Below are positions 56,686-64,000 of a stretch of 64,000 bases of DNA, in pieces. Source of the DNA: Dipteris shenzhenensis. Lineage: Eukaryota; Polypodiophyta; Polypodiopsida; Gleicheniales. How positions within the stretch are numbered: the first letter of the stretch is position 1; each line of letters opens with the position of its first letter. The DNA lies in assembly GCA_047967505.1 (NCBI GenBank), contig CM106540.1. One strand, 5' to 3'. The position numbers and the translations under genes were made by a program. The notes under the pieces were generated by a model. The model saw only the letters and a program-made list of their open reading frames with translations, was not told the DNA's origin and ran no database searches.

Positions 56686-59600
56686 GTCCGTGAGCGCCTA
56701 TCCTCTGTTCCGCTATGATGGTCTGACTGTTTTAATTACAAGAGCTTGAAGTGTAATAATCACGATCAACAAACAAAGCTGTGTTCAGACAATCCCAGCG
56801 CTATATTCTGTATCGGGTTCGTTTGGATCGAGAGCTGATTAAAGAGCTGATCGATGTCTGAGGCAGAGTGCACATATATTCGAGGGCAATATTATGGACT
56901 CGATTAGCGCTCATTTTTTGTTAAAGTTTGAAGCGGAGAGCTCTCTTTATAAACATTCTCGGAATGGTTTCAGTACAAACTTCAAAATCTAACTGATCTA
57001 TGCATTGCGAAGCAGGCGGTGGTGCATGACCTTGATAATGCCCATGAGCTCATTGACAGCGCTATTTCTACAGCCTTGAGGGAGAGCAAGCCGGTATATA
57101 TCAGTGTTAGCTGTAACTTGGCAGGGCTCCCTCATCCTAATTTCAGCAAGGAACTTGTTCCCTATGCTCTCACACCAAGGTAAATCAACATAAGCAGAAG
57201 AGTTTACCTGTAACCTTCTTCATCCATTCATGAACAATAGTGGAGTCTTCTCAATCGTGTTGATCTAATTATGCCGCTGTATCATGTCTTTGTCAAAGCA
57301 GTGTCAGCAATCAACAAAGTCTGGAGGCAGCAGTAGATATGGCAGCAGACTTTTTGAATATGGCAGTAAAACCTGTTTTAGTGGGCGGCTCAAAATTGCG
57401 AGCGGCTAAGGCAGCAGGTTCCTTTCTAGAGCTGGCCGATGCATCTGGTTATGCTGTTGCAGTGATGCCATCAGCTAAAGGGCTGTTCCCAGAGACGCAT
57501 ACGCGCTTTATAGGCACTTACTGGGGTGCTGTTAGTTCCCCTTTTTGCTTGGAGATAGTCGAGTCTGCAGATACTTATTTGTTTGCTGGTCCAATCTTTA
57601 ATGACTACAGTTCAGTGGGTTACTCGTTACTGTTCAAAAGAGAAAATGCTATAATCGTGGAGCCTGAACGAGTTTCGGTTGGAAATGGCCCAGCATTTGG
57701 TAGTGTTTGCATGAAGGATTTCCTAAAGGCCCTCTCAAAGAAGGTGAAGAAAAATACGACAGCACATGATAACTTCAAACGCATATTTGTTTCACCCGGT
57801 GTTCCTCTCAGGGGGTCCCCAGGAGATCCATTGAGAGTGAACGTGCTGTTTAGCCACATCCAGGTGGGCAGGACAAAAAAGCGTGCAAGGCATTGAAAGT
57901 TTAGGGACAATGATCTAATTCTCACACGTTGCACAACATTTTGATGCTTTGCAGAGCATGTTGAATAGCAGCACTGTGGTAATAGCTGAAACTGGAGACT
58001 CCTGGTTTAATTGTCAGAAGTTGAAGCTGCCCGAAGGATGTAGGTGAGTCAAATCTTAATGTTGTATATTCAAAGAGAGATATCTAGAGTTGAACCGTCA
58101 ATTTTCATATTGTACACTACCTAAGAACATACGAGGCCCTGCAATGGGATATTCACCAAGCGCAAGCATTGTCAACTTACGCCAAATTGGATCTTAATAT
58201 GCTGTCCAAATTTTCTGCATACAGAATGTTTCAATAAAATATTTGAAAGAGTCTCTTTAAGAATGATATCCCTGCAAAAAGATCGTAATATCACAATTGC
58301 CATGTGGTTTTGCAGTTACGAATTTCAAATGCAATATGGATCTATAGGCTGGTCTGTGGGAGCTGTTTTGGGCTATGCCCAAGCCAGCCCACAGAAGCGT
58401 GTGATAGCATGCATTGGAGATGGGAGCTTTCAGGTTGGTGCTTTGCTTATGCTTTTCATACTACCCCCTTCCTCGCTACCCTCGGTCCCCTCTTTTCAAC
58501 ACAAAACATGCTACTGTTTCAAACAAGAATATTTTTAACGAGTGTTGAACTTGTGAGCAGGTTACAGCCCAAGATGTGTCAACGATGATCACATGTGGCC
58601 ATAAAAATATTATTTTTCTAATAAATAATGGAGGATACACCATTGAAGTGGAGATCCACGATGGACCTTATAATATCATTAAAAACTGGAACTACACTGC
58701 TTTGGTCGACGCTTTCCACAACAAGGAGGGGAAATGTTGGACTGTGAAGGTAATTTCTCTTCCTGATAAGACATCTAGTTACAGCAAGTTTAACCCGGAG
58801 CAGCGATCTACACTTGCTATGCAGTTAGTCAAAGTACACAATAGCTTGCTCTTATGTAAGAGAGCATATTTGAACTGCCCCGTGTGGAAGGGTTGCACTT
58901 GTGTGTCAAGGAGAAGGGGAGGGGGTGTTGGGGGGGGGGATCTGCGTTTGGGTTGTTTACAGTCCACACCCATATTTTCAGGAGAGCAATTCTACAAGGT
59001 CAGAACCATGGTATGCCACAGCACCCTAGATGGAACCAAATTGTGCTTTTCACATGTTCCTCCTACGATGTTGTGATAGATATTGTGGTGATCACTGTAC
59101 TGACACTATGCACCACCAACGTCAGGTGTTGGAGATTAAGAGTCTTTGTATGAACAGTAGGTAGTTGAGGTCGGGAGGGAATGCCACAAGACAGTTGTAA
59201 AGAGTTACCAGCACATCACTATGTGGGCAGTTTCTGATGATGATCTGAAGGTTAGGATATTTTATGGGTTCATCGAGACTACTCCTAGGTTTGAGGTGGC
59301 ATTAAGTATCCTCATGTATAAAGGGAAGGATACAGTACCAGATAAGCCATATCAGAATGGGAGCGGTAATTGGAATGGGACAGAGGGACACCATGCATTG
59401 CCAGCCACATGCCATGTTGCCTCCATTGCAGTTATAGGCAAATGTTGGACAGGAAAATAGAACCTATGCTCTTCTTCCATGCTGTCACCTTTATCATGCA
59501 AAGAAAGTATAGCAAAAAAAAGGGAACACTCATCATGTTCCCAATGCACGGAATGCAATCCTCTGATACATAGTCTATTGCTTTGTGGACTTCTCGACAC

Positions 59601-62600
59601 ATTTCTGTCATGCGCATCCACAAGCCCGTGGACATACTGGACTGCCATGCAGGCAGCCAGATCAGCAACAGCCATGCAGGCACCACGTGGATTGCCACGC
59701 AGGCAGCCACATCAGCAGGCTGCCACATGGACTGCCACGCAGACAGCAAACAGTAGCATGCATAGGAGCAGTCGTAGGCAATGCAGGAGCTGCCTTGGGG
59801 CAGTGATGACATCAGCACTTCCAAATGGAATGGTCGGGGTGCCACGTCAGTAGGTCGGTGCAGCAGACTAATGCAGTTGGTTTAGGCAGCCCTCCAATCG
59901 GTTATTTCCCGGGACCAAGGGGGCCTATAAAAGGCAGCCCCTTGGTCCCTCATTCTTCATCCAGTCTTGGGCCTTCTAGTGCTCAGCAGAGGCAGCCAAG
60001 AGCCCTAGCAGCAGACTAGCCGAGTAGCCCTTGGCCTGCAAAGATCATCAGTGAGGATTCACCTCCTCTCTACAGTGTCTATTCTAGTACTTTTGTAGTG
60101 AGGGTTTCATCCCTTCATACAGTTGTATTCAGCCCTTTGGGCATTCATTATATATTTCCTCTTCGGAGACCTGCTATATTCTCTCCCTCTGATTCTCACT
60201 CACACATCCACAGCGTCACTTGTGTATTGAGTGCATCATGTATTAGTTCAGTTAGTGTTGAGCAGGAGAGGGAGTGAGTCAGTCTATCTCCCACTACATT
60301 GGTATCAAAGCTTCAGTTTTCTTTCCTGAGATAGGGAGGGCCAGTTTAGGGACAACCCCCATTGTTTATGGTCTAGACAAGATCCGATAAGGACACCATG
60401 AGCGCTAGTGAGTAGTCCAAAACAAGGGATCGGGTTCCAACCCCCCACCACCAGAGAATCCTACAGATACTTCCATGTCTACCATGACAACCATGTTGCA
60501 GGCTATGATGCAGATGCAACAACAATAGTATAAGGCTCTCTTACCCGCATGACCCCCAGCTTCAGGAAATGCGGGACGATCGTGAGCAGGCCTCCAGTGA
60601 GCACACACGATTGGGAAGCCAAGGAACTCCGGGACCGCGAGGCTTAGGACGTCAAGGAGCTCTGAGAACGTACCGCTTGAGAAGAGAAGGAAGACCGGAC
60701 CATACTACTTGAGAAGAGAAGGAAGAACGGGACCGGCAGCTCCTCATTTCTCTACTCCGACCAACAGGAGGGAGAAAAAGGAGAGACTTCCACCTTCAGT
60801 CAAGCCTTCCTTTCTGAGGAAGCTCAGCTTCACAAGGTAAGTGGTAAGCAAGGACCCTTAGCATTGATTTCGTGGCTTAATCAGTTCAAAAGTTATTTTT
60901 TAGCGATGCCTACGAATGACAACGAGCGGTGCATCCTAGAATCCATGCGCCTGACAGGCAAGGCGACCACTTGGTGGGTCAAGTGGCAGAAAGACCACTA
61001 TGATGCAGACGAGGATACACCTCTTTGCAGTTGGATGAAATTCGTGAAAGATCTCCGATCATGGTTCCTGCCACCCCAGTACTTGAACAGGCTCCAGAGT
61101 CAGTTCTACGAGCTAAGCTAGGGGGACACTGAGTTCATGAATCATTATGCCAATAAATTCACTCAGGTGTTCACAGAGTTGTAGCTGGATGACAATCAGA
61201 AGCTGAGCAAATTCCTTCATGGGCTGCGATCAGACATCCAGTGGGATGTTCGAGACATCCAATGGTAAGTTCGTAGTTTTCGGCCATGGGAGTATGAGTG
61301 TGCATACGAGCTTGCTCGGAATTTTGAGCTCCTGCCTAGTGGTACATCTATAGTTTTCGGCCATGGAACTATGAGTGTGCATACGAGCTTGGTCAGAAAT
61401 TTGAGCTCATGCATAAGGGTCAAGGACCCAAAATGGTCAACTGTAAGAAGCCCAAGGATTTCGCCACTCTTGATGGAGGGAAGAAAGCCGACACAGGGCA
61501 ACAAAAGAAAAATTGGACGGCGAAAGACAACAACGGCAATGGAGGATACTTGGATGCAGCAGCCTGAGCTACCTATGCCAAAGAAAACCGCTGCTTCTGC
61601 CACAAGCAGGGGCAGCAAGATTGCCCACATTTTAAGAAGCAGCAAGCAGATGGAGCCACGTCAAGTGGTTCTTCTATAGCTTTGACTCTTGGCAACACGA
61701 CCTCATTGGTCATAGAGGAGATCAAAGATCAGCAGGAGAGGGACTCTCAATAGTTTTCCACTATATTACAGTTCTACGGCGAGATCGACAGCTAGGAAGA
61801 CCTTATTCTCGTAGATTCAGGGAGTTCTGAAGAAATTATTTCTATCAGCGATCTAGGTTGACTCTCACCTCCTCAGATATCATCGCCTTGAATGGGGCAT
61901 CCATAGGACAATAGGCAGAGAGCAACAAGGTGGCCTCAATAGCCCAACTCAAGCCGCGGACATCATCTTGGGAGCCTGATGGTGGCACGAGTTCGAAGTT
62001 TGTCCAAACTATCAGAACCAGGGTTTGGACCTTGAAATTCTAGATCACGGGGGTAAGTTCATTGCTTGGCTAAAGAACACTTTGCCTCACCCTTTGATTT
62101 CCGTAATCTAGATGGTACGTGAGATCTATAAGGGAGTAGAGGCATACATTGTCTACGTCAACGCAAACAGTACAGAAGTTCCAGCCACAGACCCCTGAGC
62201 AGAAGCTTTGGCTTCAGCAGTACCAAGACATTTTCCTCACATCGAGCCCTCGTCCAGCCTTACCACCAAGTCGGCCAGAGGACTATCGAATTGAGCTTTG
62301 GCTTGCATCATCACCCCCCAACAAGCATCCTTACCGTCTTAGCAAGACAATGGAGGAGTAGCTTGAGCAATAGTTAGAGGAGTTGTTATGTAGTGGCTTC
62401 ATCCGCCTTAGAAATTCACCGTGTGCAGCTCTGATCCTTTTCATCAAGAAGAAGGATAACTTAGCTCTGATGTTTGTGGATTACCACGCACTGAACAAGC
62501 TGACCATCAAGAGCATTCCCAAAGCCGAGGAATACATCTTGGAGCACCTGAATGGAGCCAAGATGTTCTCAAAGATTGATCTGAAGAGTGGGTACCATCA

Positions 62601-64000
62601 GATCTGGATATAAGCTAGCATGAGTTCGTGGGGATGCCCTTCAGTCTCACAGGGGCATTTGCTTCCTTCTACCATATGATGCTTTAGACATTCAAACCGG
62701 TCAGAGTGTCTTTGTGTTTCTCGACAACATTATGATTTTCTCAAAGGATCCAGTGCAGCATGTGAAGCACGTTCAGCAGGTTCTTCAACTTGGGAAGAAC
62801 AACCAGTTGTAGATTAACACCAAGGAAAGCAGTTTTTTCTTGGAAGAGGTACATTTCCTCTTAGGAGGCCCGCTATATTCTCTCCCTCTGATGCTCTCAC
62901 TCACACATCTACAGCATCACTTGTGTATGGAGTGCATCATCTATTAGTTCAGTTAGTGTTGAGCAGGAAAGGGAGCGAGTCAGTCTATCTCCCACTACAA
63001 TTTCAATACATGTACTGTTTTTATGCAAGGAACAAGCTACCCCTAGTAGTATGGACTGGTTAAGAAGCAGCTAACAATTTGTGGTTCTACAAGTTTTCAT
63101 GACCAAGGAATCTGCATGTAAAAGCATCCTGTATACTGCCTTTTGGCCCTTTACCCAGCATTTCTTAACGTTTCTTTTTTGTGTCTTTTCATGAAAGCAA
63201 CAAACACGCACCCTCTAGTATGAACTGGTTAGGAGCATGAGACTGCTTGCTAGTTGAAGGGCAGTCATTACACTTCCAGTGATGTCAGTCAGCACCAAGG
63301 ATTGAACCATGTCCTGCTTCCTCAGTAACACGGGGATTATACAAACCCTTTTGTCTATTAACGATCACTCTTATCTACAGGAGACTTCACTTCTGAGTGT
63401 GCACGTTCATGAGTTTGCAAGCATGGAGTCGCAAAGATGAAGGATAGGCAGTACATTTCTGTTTCCTGCTTAGAATACTACTCTCTGGCCTTGCCACATT
63501 TGCCCACCCTTCCTCCTAGTTTCCAAGAGAGCAAGATCAGGTGGGCAGAACCTATTTCTGTTTTCTTACTTCGACTTACCATGGCTAAGAGGTATACTAC
63601 ACTCTGACTGGGCCACTTTTGGCCACCCTTCCTCATGCTTCTCACTACACTCTGACTGGGCCACTTTTAGCCACCCTTCTCCCATTTCGAGATCTTGTTC
63701 TCTTGAAAAGCATGAGGAGGCCAATATGAGTGCAGTATCAGACACACTATATATACATATATGTATGTGTGTGTGTACAGACATACATGCTTATGATCAT
63801 GACTATGATTGCTTGTATGTCTAGTTGGGGATTAACAAGTCTTCTATTGCTTAACATTGGTTGCTTGAACATGCTCTTTTTTTGTGTGATATGGATGTTG
63901 TTTAATAAATTGTTAAATTTGGCTTGATGAAGGTGAAAACTGAAGAGGAACTTATAGAAGCTATTGCAGCAGCTCAAGGAGATAAGAAAGACTGCCTCTG
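56071..64000 (+). CDS. PDC: Pyruvate decarboxylase, 5' seven exons (3' end outside window)
   Basis: Thiamine-diphosphate enzyme that converts pyruvate to acetaldehyde and CO2, first step of ethanolic fermentation, normally cytosolic and induced by low oxygen in plants. Exons: 56071-56685, 57016-57179, 57302-57863, 57955-58043, 58316-58433, 58561-58749, 63933-beyond 64000; all junctions are GT-AG and in phase. Visible: 601 residues plus part of a codon. Catalytic residues present: Asp97 (VPGDFN), Glu120 ([16 protein letters not shown]), His183-His184 (ILHHTIG), Glu545 ([12 protein letters not shown]). The cofactor motif runs from GDGS (511-514) to NN (538-539). By family comparison only about 30 residues are missing after the window. 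The first 70 residues are unusual, rich in Pro, Ser, His and Arg. Intron 6 is 5.2 kb and holds a gypsy insertion. Confidence 0.95.
57016..57179 (+). CDS. PDC: PDC exon 2
   Basis: Encodes [20 protein letters not shown] through [10 protein letters not shown] plus two bases. Acceptor gaagcag, donor gtaaat. Confidence 0.95.
57302..57863 (+). CDS. PDC: PDC exon 3 (187 codons)
   Basis: Encodes [20 protein letters not shown], the central domain with [40 protein letters not shown], and ends [11 protein letters not shown]. Acceptor aagcag, donor gtgggc. Confidence 0.95.
57955..58043 (+). CDS. PDC: PDC exon 4
   Basis: Encodes [20 protein letters not shown] then QKLKLPEGC plus two bases. Acceptor ttgcag, donor gtgagt. 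Confidence 0.95.
58316..58433 (+). CDS. PDC: PDC exon 5, start of the thiamine-diphosphate motif
   Basis: Encodes [20 protein letters not shown] and ends [12 protein letters not shown], with GDGS binding the Mg-diphosphate. Acceptor ttgcag, donor gttggt. Confidence 0.96.
58561..58749 (+). CDS. PDC: PDC exon 6 (63 codons)
   Basis: Encodes [40 protein letters not shown] and ends [11 protein letters not shown]. It closes the cofactor motif (NN) and carries the catalytic Glu. Donor gtaatt. Confidence 0.96.
58750..59600 (+). other. PDC intron 6, part before the insertion
   Basis: No gene. A G-rich run (ggggagggggtgttgggggg, about 58915-58940) lies here. Frames through it are read-through of exon 6 or shadows. 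Confidence 0.5.
59606..60298 (+). repeat. 5' LTR (693 bp) of the intronic gypsy element
   Basis: TGTCATGCGC ... CCCACTACA. U3 contains a GC-rich minisatellite of ggactgccacgcaggcagcc-like units (about 59638-59750) and a TATA box (59926-59932). The last 145 bp or so match 62853-62999 with about one change in fifteen. Confidence 0.9.
59926..59932 (+). promoter_or_regulatory. LTR TATA box
   Basis: tataaaa within ggcctataaaaggcagcc, preceded at distance by the tgatgacatcagca bZIP-like string (about 59803-59817). It would start transcription in the sense direction of PDC, inside intron 6. Confidence 0.6.
60300..60311 (+). other. Primer-binding site (initiator tRNA-Met type)
   Basis: tggtatcaaagc, one base away from TGGTATCAGAGC, begins 1 bp after the LTR. 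Confidence 0.82.
60840..61270 (+). pseudogene. Gypsy gag remnant
   Basis: [40 protein letters not shown] and [20 protein letters not shown] follow the gypsy gag pattern ('A..Ww', 'f..P..y...l...f..L'). After a stop, [20 protein letters not shown] continues it. Two stops (in place of Gln/Glu codons) break the frame. Confidence 0.82.
61560..61860 (+). pseudogene. Gypsy zinc knuckle and protease remnant
   Basis: [17 protein letters not shown] (about 61582-61632) is a damaged CCHC knuckle. [19 protein letters not shown] (about 61803-61859) keeps the retropepsin DSG triad. Confidence 0.65.
62149..62855 (+). pseudogene. Gypsy reverse transcriptase remnant with lost catalytic Asp
   Basis: [60 protein letters not shown] and [17 protein letters not shown] are the fingers and palm of gypsy RT. 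A frameshift follows. The YxDD box reads [10 protein letters not shown], with the second Asp changed to Asn. The last residues, [13 protein letters not shown], lead straight into LTR sequence at the deletion joint. Confidence 0.88.
62853..62999 (+). repeat. Truncated 3' LTR of the intronic gypsy element
   Basis: Joined to RT through atttcctctt, a string also present in the 5' LTR (about 60157-60166). The end cccactaca is followed by the target duplication atttc. Confidence 0.9.
63005..63932 (+). other. PDC intron 6, part after the insertion
   Basis: No gene. Contains a 48-bp tandem duplication (63596 and 63644: actacactctgactgggcca) and a TA/TG-rich microsatellite (about 63748-63778). Confidence 0.55.
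63933..64000 (+). CDS. PDC: PDC exon 7, cut by the window end
   Basis: After acceptor gatgaag, reads [20 protein letters not shown] then CL, continuing the C-terminal helix of PDC in phase with exon 6. The remainder lies outside. Confidence 0.9.
   Translation, partial: MKTEEELIEAIAAAQGDKKDCL

Larger units (their letters stand above)
59606..62999 (+). mobile_element. Ty3/gypsy retrotransposon in PDC intron 6, internally deleted
   Basis: 5' LTR 59606-60298, primer-binding site from 60300, gag, zinc knuckle, protease and part of RT, then only the last 145 bp or so of the 3' LTR (to 62999). A 5-bp target duplication ATTTC flanks it (59601-59605 and 63000-63004). It is inserted in the same orientation as PDC. 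RNase H, integrase, the polypurine tract and most of the 3' LTR are gone. Stops and frameshifts throughout the coding part make it inactive. Confidence 0.92.

Overview
The window looks like nuclear DNA of a land plant with a large, repeat-rich genome. Genes have many exons, GT-AG introns of up to about 7.3 kb, and a plant-type pyruvate decarboxylase. Most of the rest is decayed Ty3/gypsy, Ty1/copia, LINE and Helentron-like elements, small DNA transposons and microsatellites. A fern or a gymnosperm would fit the intron sizes, but the sequence alone does not settle the lineage. No rRNA, tRNA or CRISPR array was seen.

Two protein-coding genes are supported, and they diverge from each other. On the minus strand (39540 down to 16667) an 18-exon gene encodes a TBC-type Rab GTPase-activating protein. 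Its exons join in frame to 897 codons plus a stop, with both catalytic fingers intact, a C-terminal coiled-coil region and a polar tail. On the plus strand (56071 to beyond the right edge) lie exons 1-6 and the start of exon 7 of a pyruvate decarboxylase. It carries every catalytic and thiamine-diphosphate motif that can be checked. The roughly 16.5 kb between the two start codons is filled with nested retroelements. The two genes show no functional link; one belongs to membrane traffic, the other to ethanolic fermentation.

Layout: 1-1.1 kb, 3' part of a broken Helentron-type helicase/endonuclease gene; 2.2-3.2 kb, a degenerate palindrome-rich tandem array; 5.2-5.9 kb, a 703-bp terminal-inverted-repeat element with a second, nearly perfect hairpin inside; about 6.9 kb, a copia-like LTR with its polypurine tract; 7.2-15.6 kb, no recognisable gene, only local tandem duplications; 16.7-39.5 kb, the TBC gene, whose introns hold a repeated dimer that flanks exon 15, a gypsy protease remnant, LINE endonuclease remnants and GA/CT microsatellites; 40.9-51.2 kb, gypsy remnants on the minus strand, one interrupted by a complete gag-only copia-type element with LTRs, primer-binding site, polypurine tract and 5-bp target duplication; 51.3-56 kb, short tandem repeats; 56.1-64 kb, the PDC gene, with a gypsy element (5-bp target duplication, internal deletion) in intron 6.
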